DNA of 64,000 bases, from contig NW_009799104.1 in NCBI RefSeq assembly GCF_000213175.1, positions 836,205 to 900,204 on the forward strand, written 5' to 3'. The notes beneath the pieces are model-generated. The model had not been told where the DNA came from. It ran no database searches and saw only the letters and a list, made by a program, of their open reading frames with translations. Shown here piece by piece: positions 11,692 to 23,189 of this stretch (position 1 is its first letter; the number at the start of each line of letters is the position of its first letter). Source of the stretch: Neurospora tetrasperma FGSC 2508. Taxonomy: Eukaryota > Ascomycota > Sordariomycetes > Sordariales > Sordariaceae. The translations under genes were made by a program, and so were the position numbers.

Positions 11692-14044
11692 TTAAGCCTT
11701 CTGCTCCTCCGGCTTCTGCTCCTCAGCCTTGGGGGCCTGCTCGCCGTTGGCCTCAGCGGGCTGCTGGGTGGGCTGCTGGCCCTGAGTCTTGAGGTACTCG
11801 TCATAAACGGCAAGAGCTTCCTGGACCTTGACGTTAAGAGCGTTGTCATCCTCGAACCTACAGAGAGACAGGTTAGCAATGTGTGGAAGAGTCAAGAATA
11901 GTCATGTAAACTTACAGGTTGATCAGCTCAGCGTTGTCCATCTCAAGGAGCATGCCGGTGATCTTGCCAGCAAGAGCGGGCTGGATGGCCTGGATCTTGG
12001 GGAAGAGGTTCTCGCCAATGATCTGCTTCTGGGCCTGAGGATCCTGAGTGGTAGCGAGCTGAGCCTGGAGGAAAGAGCCAGCGCTGAGGTCGGCAGGAGC
12101 GCCAGGGATGGGGGAGGCACCACGGCCGGCAGCCATGAAGTTAGCGTTGCCGCGAGGAGTGCCGCGACCACCACCGTTCTGGGGACGACCGGCAGGGGGG
12201 TAGCCGGGAACGGCAGGGCCGCCCTGGAGACCCTGGGGAATACCGGCGGGGATGCCCTGAGGGCCCCGACCAGCGGGACCGCCACGGCCACCACCAAGAG
12301 CACCAACCTGGCCCATAGCAGCCATGTACTGAGGGGTGTTAGGAGGGAAAGCACCAGGGCCGAACTGGTTGATGGGGTATCCCATAGGGGGCATCTGCTG
12401 GGGAGGGACGCCACCGCGGCCACCCTGCTGGTAGGGGTACTGGCCAGGGCGACCACCCTGAACGCCGGGGACGATACCACCCTGGGGGAAGGGGACGCCA
12501 CGACCGCCAGGGGCGGGCATGAAACCGGGCTGCTGACCAGCGTAGTAGACAGGAGCCTGCATGTACTGCTGGGGCATACCAGCCTGGGCAGCGGCCTGCT
12601 GCATGCGGAGCTGGTTGCGAGCCTGGATGCTGGCCTCAAGCTGGCTCTTGCGGACATCCTTGCGCTGGGCAAGAGCGACGTAGAGGGGCTTGCCATCGAC
12701 CATGCGCTGGTTCATCTCAGTGACGGCCTTGGTGGCATCATCGGGGTTGCTGAAGCAAACGAAGCCGAAGCCCTTGCTCTTGCCGAGCTTGCGGTCACCC
12801 TTCTTCTCAGTCTTCTTCTCAGAGCCCTCCTTCTGCTCCTCCTCGGCCTCTCCCTCCTTCTTGTTCTCCTTGTCCTTCTCATCCTTCTCCTCAGAACCCT
12901 CAATCAGAGAATCGCGCATGACCTTGGCGGAGGTGATGGGGCCATACTCGGAGAACATGGCACGGAGCTTGTCGTCATCGACATCATCGCCGAGGTTCTT
13001 GATGTACAGGTTGACACCCTGGTACTTGTTGGCCTTCTCGAGGCGGGCAGCCTCGTAGGACTTGCGGAGCTCCTCCTCGCGCTCGTGCTTCTTCTGGGCA
13101 CGGCCGACGTAGAGGTCCTGGCCACGGAAGTCCTTGCCGTTAAGCTCATCAACAGCCTGGGCAGCAGCCTCGTGGGTGGTGAAGTTGACGAAACCGAAGC
13201 CACGGGTCTTGCCCTCCTGGTCGCGGGCAAGGGAGGAAGAAGTGACCTCACCGAACTTGGCGAAGAGCTCACGGAACTCCTCGTCGGTGACCTCGTTGTT
13301 AATGTTCTTGACATAAACGTTGGTGAAGTTGGCCTTCATCTCCTCGAACTTGCTCTGGCGGTCCTTCTTGGGAATGTGGTGGCCAACATAGACCTTCTTC
13401 TCGTTCAAAAGCATGCCGTTGACGTGCTTGATGGCCTGGGAGGCAGCCTCATCGGTCTCGTAGTGGACGAAACCGTAGCCCTTGGAGTTACCGTGCTCAT
13501 CCTGGGCAACCTTGCAGGAAAGGATGTTGCCGAAAGCAGCGAAGGTGTCGTGAAGAGCCTTGTTGTCAATGGCAGCATCGAGGTTCTTGATGAAGATGTT
13601 GCCGGCACCGGTCTTGCGGAGGGCGGGGTCACGCTGGGACCACATGATGCGGCAAGGGCGGCCCTTGATCAGGGTGTAGTTGAGCTCCTCAAGGGCCTTC
13701 TCACCGTCAGCGGTGGTGTTGTAGTTGACGTAGGCGTAGCCGAGGGAGCGACGGGTGACAGCATCGCGGCAGACACGGATGGAGGCGACGGAGCCGATCT
13801 GGGAGAAGAGCTCGAAGAGCATGGCCTCGGTGACGGAGGGGTCAAGCTCGCCGACATAGAGGGAGGCGGAAGCCTGGGGGTGAGGGGCAGCAGTGGGGGT
13901 AGGAGCAGCCTCAGCACCCTCGGCCTGGGCCTCAGGGACGGCGCTGGTGTCGATGGCGGCCGGGGCAGCGGCCTTGTTGTCGAGGCTGGTGTTGCCGAGG
14001 TCAGCGGCGAGCTGGTCGACAGCGGCGGTAGAAGTGGCAGCCAT
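11692..14044 (-). CDS. pab1: Poly(A)-binding protein (cytoplasmic)
   Basis: This protein binds mRNA poly(A) tails and links them to translation initiation and deadenylation. Exons 14044-11916 and 11857-11692 give 764 residues; the intron has GTAAGT and TAG ends. Four RRMs are visible: RRM1 starting at ASLYVGEL (about residue 60), RRM2 at [12 protein letters not shown]3 at TNVYVKNI and RRM4 at [11 protein letters not shown]4 is interrupted by an acidic/lysine-rich insert rich in [12 protein letters not shown]-type residues before its RNP1 ([10 protein letters not shown]). A Gly/Pro/Gln-rich linker follows, then a C-terminal PABC/MLLE domain ([11 protein letters not shown]), which the intron splits just after that motif. 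Downstream the last exon is Gln/Glu rich. A 766-codon open frame on the opposite strand is a mirror of the strong codon bias, not a gene. Confidence 0.97.
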
Positions 14045-17000
14045 TTTTGCTGGTTAAACTGTAGATTCTGTATGATGGATGGAACCGTCAGCGTCTGTAT
14101 CCTTTTGTGTGTCTGTCTGTGTCTCTGATCAAGGCGCGGAGGGGTAACCGATGTGTCGACCGGACGACGACAGCGGAAAGGAGGAGGAGGAGAAGTCTCA
14201 ATTGACGTGACGTTGGGCGGGCGGCACTGGCGGCGGCCACGGCGACGACGACAACGACGATGGCAAGGCAGGAGGAATTGATAGTGCGACGAGCAACGTA
14301 CCCGAGATCTAGAGTTGTGTGGAGCAAGTAAACCGGCGCGGAGAACGGGCGACGGTATTGACAAAGAGGGAGGATGAACTCGACTGGTCAAGGACGAGAT
14401 TCGGGAGAGGGAGAGGAAGACTGGTGGACTTGGAGACTTGGGTAAATGTCTTCCAAAAAAAGGTGGGTGGATTTGGTGGGTTTTATGGGGTTTTGTATGG
14501 ATGGGGGGATTTCTCTTTTTTCGGCGATTTTCAAATTTTTTTGGTGAGGTTTTGTTTGTCACAGACAAGAAGTAGATAGAACAGAGACCGAGAGGGTAAA
14601 TGTTCGTACTTATCTGACTTCTTTCTGGCTTCGGTTTGGAGGAGTTTCCTGAGGATAAAGGGCGTGAGGTTCGCTGAAGAAAGAAGAGGAGGAGAAAGAG
14701 GGCAAGAAGCAACGACGCCCGGATGGCTCACGTCTTAATGCGGAGGTCAGATTTTTTTTCTTTCCCGCCCACGCATCTTGTGGTTGCGCACTGTGCCGCG
14801 CCCCTCGTAGCCAGTGAAGTGCGGCTAGGGCGGCCAGGGCATGCGGATATCGGGGTGGCATGGGCCGCAAAACCTTGATTTATCAATAGGACCCGCCATG
14901 AATTCTTGCATATATGCATCCACCTGTGCAGACTGCAGACCAGACCGGAGATCCAGCGAAACGTGCGACTTCCAACTTTGCCTGGCACACTTGCTCCCGG
15001 GCCACCTGATATCAAGCATACTGTAGTCGACCATGGCTGACGACGACGACTCATGCCAACAACAGGCAGACATGGGCACTTATTCATGAACCCTGGAGGG
15101 TTTTATGAAACCCTGCGTTTCAGCCGCAACCATTTGGTATAGACTGGCGAGATTTACTTGTATTGAATCACGGGACATTCCATCTCAGTTGGCGGTTGGA
15201 GTTGGAGATGCGATAGGTTACAGCGGTGTGCCGGATTTTGGCACTGGGTCGCTGGCATTTGTCCCATCACCATGGAACAATGCTAACGACCGCCTTACCT
15301 TTCTGTAAGTCCGCCAGCAAACGGCATTGCTGCTGCATTCGTGCCACAAGCAACGTAAAAAAAAAAAGAGAAACAAAATGGATGTCCGGAATATCAGCAT
15401 TCGCAGTCCATTTCACCTGCAAAAAAGACATTGTTGGCAAAGCCGCGCACGGAACCTTGGATGGGGCAACTTGGCCGGATGACCTGCCAGGATGTTGCAG
15501 TTATACACTGGTTAGCCAGCGGCAAAAACCAAAGTCTGGAACATCTTGGGTACTCGAACAGTTCGAGCGTAATGACACATCCTAACATTTCGACGAAAAG
15601 GTTTTGGTCCTGATGGCGGTTGCTGTCTGTTGAGGTTGGTCTCGTTGTGGTGATTGGTCCCTGTGCCGGGTCAAGTCTAACATGGAAAAGAACAAGATGT
15701 CAAGATCGGCTTGATACAAATACCCGAACCAGTCCCACCTGGACCCAAGTTGTTGCTGGGTTCAGATGGAAAAGGAAGGAACTCGTATGCAAATAAATAT
15801 TCATATATCAAGACTACCACCGTTAGCGCAGCAATCGGCACGGCGGACACCACAATCCCGTCACTCAATCAAGAAGTCAAGTGAAGTGGAAGGAACCAAG
15901 GCGGGAGCAGGCATCTGACGGACGACGCTGCTTGGCTGTCCCAGACTAGCCTTGCCAGCCCAGGGCTTGTTTGACCTCTGGCCTTCGTGTTTGTGAGTAG
16001 GCCGGGGCGGGCATGGGCCATAGAAGTATTTATCGTCATTGAAATGGACATCAAAAAGGCACCATCCTGTTGTAGTTGATGGACGACAACAAGCATTCAG
16101 GATTCTCTTCAGGTATAGAATCCTTACCTAAACAACTCTTCATTCGCCCGGACGAGCAATGTGCTCGAGATACCATATTGTTACCTACCTCTATGTACCA
16201 TGCTTCACATGTTCCAATGGATGTCATCGATGCCCTGCCTGCCTGCCCCGGGCGATAAGATAACAAAGACAAAGGAAAGAGGGGTCATCTCCCAAGGTAC
16301 CTCGCTGTACCTGGACTCCTGCTGAGGTACCTCTAGACCTTCAATCATGATATCCACCACCAGAACCCCTTTGATGCTCAGCGCCAACGTTAACGTTCTG
16401 AAGCTCGTCGTAGGATTCAATCCGCGCTGGTGTTGTAGCAAGCCTCTATTCTACCTAGGTCCCAAACAATGTGTTGCTCGCGCTGAGATACATGTCACAT
16501 CACTTGGTTGATCGAGACATCGCTTCGGGTTGGTGGCCAGCGACTGAACTTTCTGGAACATCTACCTCTACTGGTGCCTACCATTGTCTGGATTAGTGAT
16601 GATTTGTTAGTGCAGTACCTAGACAGGTGCAAGTGCCGTAGCACTCCGCGAGCTATTTAGGTACCGTGACAGTGGGCACACACCTGAAAGGTACGCAAAA
16701 ACAGCGGGGATGCTGCTTCCAACCCAACAACGGCCAGGTAGCCGGCCATCGCCTCGTCATCACTGCCATCACTGCCGTGCCATCTCCATGAGCAACCTAC
16801 TGCAGTCCAACACTGGACATCAACCACACCGTTCACGACGACCAACTGCAAGACAACACCTCCAGCGCGGAGATCCCGGCTCGTACGACCTCCTAGTTCA
16901 AGTCCGAATATCTACACCGCATCAGAACACTTTCCAAAATATATAATATCCATTCGATATAATATCAATCTGCGCAATTCCACGCCCAAGCTTCCCTCCT

Positions 17001-17082
17001 CTCGCCACTCGTCCGCCCTCCGATCTTCCGTGTTAGTGTTGGGGAATCTCGAATATCGAACCAAACACTCGAGTCACTAGCC
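14045..17082. promoter_or_regulatory. Divergent intergenic region: PAB1 and HECT-ligase promoters
   Basis: A 3 kb non-coding stretch lies between two divergent genes. The side near 14045-14750 is pyrimidine/purine biased and is likely the PAB1 5' UTR and promoter. AT-rich sequence (TATATAATATCC, 16939-16950) lies about 135 bp upstream of the HECT start and could serve as a core promoter. No supported small gene found. Confidence 0.5.
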
Positions 17083-20000
17083 ATGTTTCCCACCTTTACT
17101 GGTAGCTCTAGGAAAGGTCGAAATGTCAACCTCAGCGGTCAACGGACTAGCAACCCTTTCACCAGCACCTCATGGGGCGCCAGTTCAGCGACGGGAGCTT
17201 CCAAAACTGTAGCGCATGCCCAAGCAGAACGTCAGCAAAGGCAACAGGAACGAGACCGGCTCAGGGCGGCGCAACGAATACAACGAACATGGAGAGGACA
17301 TCGCGTGCGACGAACCCTACGAGATGAACGGCGCCAGGCTATCGACCGTCTGTACGAAGCGCAACCCGTTGATGCTGGGCAGAGGTCAGCAGAGGCATTG
17401 CCGTTGGTGTTTGCCGCCTTCCAAGCTTTTAATGTACAAGACCGTCACAGGCTAGCTTTGGTCACCGAAGATCTTCTCCAGACAGACTTCTCTGCCTTTA
17501 GCTCGGGAGTGTTGGGGTGGGACAGACTGGGTAAACTAAGGCGGGTTCTACTTGCTGCTCTGACAAGGTGAGCAGTTCATGGTTTTGGGTCCCGAGTCAT
17601 TATTCCACAACTGTTCATCATGCTAATGTAGAGATGGCTTCTCGATAGGTGCGATCTCGGAAACGAGCAGACTCGGGTGGCTCTTTTCCTACGGGCCCTT
17701 GGTGCGATCGGGACCAAGACGTCGGACTTCAAGACGTTTGGACAAGTTCTGGGAGAGTGGTACAAGGTACTTGGAAGGTTATGCCAGGACACTGGTTTGC
17801 CCTCCTCTATCCAAGAGCTCATTTGCAGTCTGGTGGTTGCACCGCTTGATGTACCCCACGATTTAGGTGTGTACCATTTGTTGGGATTATCCCCATCGTA
17901 CAAGAAAGCTTCTCTGACTAACTGTGGCCGTCCGTTTATGTAGACTCCATCAAACATACAGCCTACCAAAACTTGGTTGTTTCTTTTCTGACACAGCCCG
18001 GCCCGGCGCGATGCTCAGACCTTATTACGAGACTAGCCGCCAACATAGACCTAGATCGGCTGTCAAATTATATCATTGACCTCTCGCATAAGCTTTCAAA
18101 GCATGACCCGAACGCTGTCCTCTGGCTTATCGCACACTACATTGCGATCAATGGGGCGAAGGAACAACGAAGCTCAAGGCTTCTTTTCATAAAGACCCTA
18201 GAATCACTCTTCCCTCTGTGCTCAGCCCAGATAAGGGCGGGTTTTGCCGTTGCTCGACCAAAGGACACGGGTTACTTTGCGGAAGCCGAGCAAGATGGAT
18301 CCGACGTTCTGCATCCTTTTGTGCGACAACAGCTTCAGTCGCTAGTTGATAAAGGAGCTATCCAAGACCTTCTTAGCGCTTTTACCGCGTAAGTGTTCCT
18401 TTGCCTGATACTTGTTTCAAGCGCTAATAACCTTAGAACTACCGGGGAGACCTCTACTTCAGCGGATGACGACGCCAGTTACCTCGCTGGTTTCATCCTG
18501 ACTTTGATCAACTGCTTCCCTGCTTTTAGTGAGGACATTCGCATGTTCCTCTATGTGGCTGACATTTCAACTGCCCAAGGCCGTATTCCAACGGCCAAGT
18601 ACTTCTGGAATGCTACACAGAAGACGTCTGTGTTCTCAGAGATTGCGTCCAGCCAAGACTCTACGCTAGATTTTCTTCGACGCAAGCCGTCATCACCAGC
18701 TGCCGAAGCGGTGTGGCAACGAGAATGGAAAACTGTTCTTCTCTTCCTTGAATCGTACATCTTCGTTTTGCGGCTCATGGACGACGATGATTTCTTCAGC
18801 ACTTTAAACCCCCATCCTAACTTCGGCGGCCCTTCCTCTCGACTACGTCTGGCGGGAATGTCGCTGAGCGAACTGAAGCGCTTGACGCAGTTTCTCAAGC
18901 ACCTCAGTTTCACAATGTACTACAATGCTAAGGAGCTACTGACAAACAGCCCTTGGGCCGAGACGCTCAACTCAAATCGCCCTAGAGGCGATGGCGGTCA
19001 AGCTTCCAAAAATGATAGCTTCCTTCCTCCTGCCGGAGTTGATTTCACTACGCTCAGAGACTTAGCGACGACAGCCATGAAGATGCTTTACGAACGGGAC
19101 TCGAGACGACCATTTTTGCCCGAAGGCCACTGGTTGATGACATCCAAGTTCGACATGGAGGGTTTCCTTGCGGCTGTGGTTCTTGAAGAGCAGAGACAAC
19201 ACGAGCTGAGGAATACCGAAGATGGTGCCGACAGCTCCGAGGATGATCAACAGGAGTGGTCTCACTACGCACATCTTGAGAGGCTCAGACAGAAGAATAG
19301 GAAGGCCGCCCGCAACCACTTACTGTCTGCGATCACCCCGAAGCTTGAGATTCTGCGCAACATGCCTTTTGCTATCCCATTTGAGACGCGCGTTCAGATC
19401 TTCCGACAGTTCATCCAACTGGACAAGCAGCGCAGACGTGGAGGAGACGGCGACCCAGACATGTGGAGAGCTCATATGCTACGCAATGGCTTTGGTGCCC
19501 AGCACCCCCTGGGTAAACACACGGCTCGGATCCGAAGAGGTCGAGTTTTTGAGGATGCTATGAAACAGCTGTGGGAGTTGGGCGAAGGACTCAAAGAGCC
19601 GATCCAGGTTACGTTTGAGGACGAATTTGGAATGCAGGAGGCGGGTATCGATGGCGGCGGCGTCACCAAAGAGTTCCTCGACAGCGTGACTACAGAGGCG
19701 TTCACTCACACCGAACTCTTTGTAACGAACAGCAAGAACGCCTACTACCCAAATCCCACCCTCATCGATCGGATCAGAAACATGCGGGTAGGAGAACCGG
19801 AAGAAACACAGCGTGCTGTAGAACAGGTGCTCAAAATGTACGAATTCCTGGGGCGAATCATCGGCAAATGTATGTACGAGGGGATCCTGATTGACATCGT
19901 CTTCGCCGGCTTCTTCCTCCTCAAATGGGCCACCGCCAACGACACCCCAGGCGGCAGTAGCACCTCCCTAGCGTCATCCTCCACCACCGCTGGCTACCGC

Positions 20001-20726
20001 GCCAACATCAACGACCTGCGCGAACTCGACGAGGAGCTCTACCAAGGCATGCTCAGCCTCAAAAACTACACGGGCGACGTGCAAACCGACCTAGCTCTCG
20101 ACTTCACCATTACCGACCCCATCAACTCACCCGGCGAACCCACCCGCACCATCATCCGCCCGCTCATCCCCCACGGCGACTCCACGCCCGTCACCAACGA
20201 GAACCGCCCCCTCTACATCTCCTACGTAGCCCGCCACCGCCTCGTCCGCCAACCCTACCCGCAAACGCGCGCTTTTCTGCGCGGTCTGGGCTCCGTCATC
20301 GACCCCAGCTGGCTCTCCATGTTCAACCAACTTGAGCTCCAACGCCTCGTCGGCGGCGACAGCTCCGAAATCGACGTCGAAGATCTCCGTCGCAACACGC
20401 ACTACAACGGGGTGTACCAGATCGGCCTCGACGGGGAGGAACATCCGACCATTCAGATCTTCTGGGAGGTGATGCATGAGCTGAAGGACGAGGAGAGGAG
20501 GGAGGTCCTGAAATATGTGACGTCAACGCCGAGAGCGCCGCTGTTGGGGTTTGGTCAGTTGAGACCGTATTTCACGATCAGGGATGCCGGGCAGGATGAG
20601 GACCGGTTGCCGAGTGCGAGTACGTGTGTGAATTTGCTCAAGTTGCCGCAGTATCGGAGTAAGGGGAGACTGAAGGAGAAACTGCTGTATGCGGTGAAGA
20701 GTGGGGCTGGGTTTAATTTGAGTTAA
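17083..20726 (+). CDS. HECT-type E3 ubiquitin ligase, Hul5/UBE3C-like, with IQ motif
   Basis: HECT ligases accept ubiquitin from an E2 on a cysteine and pass it to substrates; the Hul5/UBE3C branch works with the proteasome on misfolded proteins. Four exons (17083-17567, 17649-17866, 17944-18388, 18437-20726) give 1145 residues, with every splice in phase. Near residues 57-80 the helix AAQRIQRTWRGHRVRRTLRD is an IQ-type calmodulin-binding motif, typical of this branch. The C-terminal HECT domain starts around the segment EDAMKQLWELG and includes GIDGGGVTKEFLDSV and YLGRIIGKCMYEGIL-like (EFLGRIIGKCMYEG). The catalytic cysteine is in SASTCVNLLKLP, about residue 1113. The protein ends in GAGFNLS, close to the conserved HECT C-terminus. 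Nothing looks broken. Confidence 0.95.
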
Positions 20727-21269
20727 GGAGGTCCAGGTCATTTAGGGTTGCGGTTATGGGAATGAATAATACAGGAGAGCGTGAGAATCTGCGGTTGACG
20801 AGATGGGATGCAATGGGATGGATGGGATGTCGTTGGGTTTGGCGTTCAGACAATTTTTGTCAAGAGTCTTATTTGAGACTAAAAGCATTAAAGCAGCTGA
20901 TAATTCATTCCTTCTAGTCAAAGCAAAATTGATTGATGGCCACTGCGTACTTCATTATCTCTGTGTTATCCTAAGCAAAGTCCAAAAGCAAGCAATGATT
21001 AACATCTACTTCACGGGCATACATAACTAGGTAGTACAGAGTGACGACAGGCACATCATCAAGCTGTGCCGCATATAGACTGTGTACTTACTCTATCGGG
21101 ACGAAGACAATCGTCCTGTTAGTTCTCTGCGCATGCTCAGACAAACAAACAATTGACAACCCAACCACAACGTCCATTAAACAAACTTTCGACCAAAAGG
21201 GGGGCAAGTAAAGTGGTGTAGTGACAAATCATGTGTATGGCTCTACATTATATACCTACCCATGATGCG

Positions 21270-21290
21270 TATATATATATATATATATAT
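21270..21290. repeat. (TA)n microsatellite
   Basis: An uninterrupted TA dinucleotide run of about ten units in the convergent 3' intergenic region. Confidence 0.95.
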
Positions 21291-21540
21291 CCGAGAGGAC
21301 TCGAAGTCCGAGCAATGGGCCACATTGATCACCATGACACCATCTCGTATATGTATTGAATGTAGGTCAGCCCTCATTTGTTGGATCACCACCACCACCA
21401 CTGCACTCCCCAATTGGGTTATAACATTTCGTCACGTCTTACATAACCACACTTCAATCGAACTACGTTGTTCTTCCTTTGAATCCTTTCTCAAGTTCTT
21501 CTACTTTCTCTTTTTGCTGGTAAAAGTCGACGTACAAAAA

Positions 21541-21572
21541 AGAAGAAGAAGAAGAAGAAGAAGAAGAAGAAG
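21541..21572. repeat. (GAA)n microsatellite
   Basis: About ten uninterrupted AGA/GAA triplets, with a purine-only flank. It lies in non-coding sequence downstream of the PKS gene. Confidence 0.95.
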
Positions 21573-21788
21573 GGCGAAGGCCGAAAGAAAAACCGGGTTG
21601 CTACGAATATGAAAGAGCAATGCCGGCCCGACCATAACCTCTGAAACCATCAAGGTATCGAAGAAGAAGAAAGAACTACATCAAGACTCCTTTATAAACA
21701 CCCGCCTGCTTACTGACATATGATAGCCTGCTTGCTAATCAAAACAAACGAAAACCGTTCATACCCCCCATCGTGTGATCCATCCATC

Positions 21789-23189
21789 TCAGTCTAGTTC
21801 AACATTGTCCAACGCCTCACTAATAAACTTCTCCTCTTTCTCGCCCCCTTCTATCGACTCCCCATCGTCGCTCCCCGCACTCGACCCCGGCCCCGGCCCC
21901 TCGCTATCATCCGTCTCCGGCGGGGTATCCAAACCCGTCGTCCTTGCTGGGGCGTTCATTCTCCGCTTCAACATACACATCTCAACGTTGATCCCTGGTC
22001 CGAACGCGCAACCGACGACATACTCCTTTACTTTGCCGCCGGGGGCCAGAGCATCCATGTCCTTTTCCCTGAGCCGGTTGAGAACGCTGAAGATGGTTGC
22101 GGAGCTCGAGTTGCCGTGGTTGATGTACCTGTCGTAGGAGGCGCGCATGTGCTCTGGTGTCAGACCCATGGCGCTTTCGGCGCCGGACAGGATGGTGGCG
22201 CCGCCGGGGTGCATTGCCCAGTCGAAATCGGCAGGTTTCTGGTAGGACGAAGGGAGTTGGTCTTTGAGAGAGGATAGGAGGTCGGCGTAGGTTGGTTGGA
22301 GGGAGGCTTTGGCTAGTACTGGGACTCGGGGAGACAAGACGACTTTCCACCCCATTGGGTCGACGTCGAAGCCGAGGTCGTGTTCGGAGTCCGGGATCAC
22401 GCGGTTTTCCCAACCCAAGAGGTCGTAGATCGCGGGCTTGCCCGGTGCCTCGCCAATGCCGTTGGACAGGATCACGGCGCTAGCGCAGTCGCTGAACAAG
22501 GCGATGCCAATGCGAGTTTCTTGCAATGCGTTGATGCTTTCTAGCTCGCTGCGGACCATGGTCGTGGAGACTTCAAGCGCGAGGACCAGAATCCGGGCTG
22601 GCTTACCGCGCGCTGTGTGGCCTAGGCAAAGACTCGCCGCTGTGCGAAGGGCGGCGAGACCACCACTGCAGCCGATACCGTGGAGGAGGACCTTCTCCAG
22701 GCGGTCACTGAGACCGAGCTCTTTTGCGACGAAGTGGTCGTAGCCCGGGTTGGCCGAGTCGGTGCATGTCGTCGAGACCATGTGTGTGATCTGAGCCGGC
22801 ACTACCCGCGCTTCGGCCATAGCCTTTCGCGAGGCTTCTACAGCGAGAGGAACGCCATCGGACATGAAGACCTCATGAAGTTCATTGACGGTAGGTGGGT
22901 TGGGTTTGTTCACGAGCGGGTGGTCAGGGTTTCCTATCGAGGAGCGATGATCAATGCCCGTGTATCGGTTGATGGCGAGGACCTTCTTCATGCTGTTGCA
23001 GAGCGAAATCAGTACCTATTTGACAAGCACGAAGCAAGAAAAGACCAAGATAGCTTACGCTGGGGACTCTGGGTGGTATCTCTTGCTGAGAATGTCGATA
23101 GCGTCTGGACCGAGGCTGTATGGAGGATACTGGACTCCCAAGCCCGTGATGGAGAGCCCCAGCTCCCCGGCAGCAGTTGAAGCAGCCAT
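21789..23189 (-). CDS. oras: Type III polyketide synthase (2'-oxoalkylresorcylic acid synthase-like)
   Basis: A chalcone-synthase-fold enzyme that extends a long-chain acyl-CoA with malonyl-CoA and cyclises the product; the N. crassa member makes alkylresorcylic acids. Exons 23189-23059 and 22992-21789 give 444 residues, with GTAAGC and CAACAG splice ends. The catalytic triad is visible: Cys152 in HGIGCSGG, His305 in WAMHPGG, and Asn338 in NHGNSSSAT. These numbers agree with those I recall for N. crassa ORAS. After the conserved GCAFGPGINVEMCMLKR ending there is a disordered acidic tail of about 55 residues (rich in Glu, Asp, Ser, Gly). The gene stands alone; no oxidase, methyltransferase or regulator lies next to it, so it is not in an obvious biosynthetic cluster. 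Confidence 0.94.

Larger units (their letters stand above)
20727..21788. other. Intergenic between convergent HECT and PKS genes
   Basis: Both neighbours end here. The stretch is AT-rich and holds a TA dinucleotide run and a GAA trinucleotide run (listed separately). No supported gene. Confidence 0.6.

Noticed and set aside
11828-14128. A 766-codon open frame on the plus strand opposite PABP
   Set aside because: It is rich in Leu, Gly, Val and Ala in the way expected from reading the reverse of a gene with strong codon bias, and it has no domain.
14045-14712. Minus-strand frame upstream of the PABP start
   Set aside because: Pyrimidine-rich 5' UTR sequence giving Ser/Pro/Arg-rich translation; PABP starts cleanly at the ATG at 14044.
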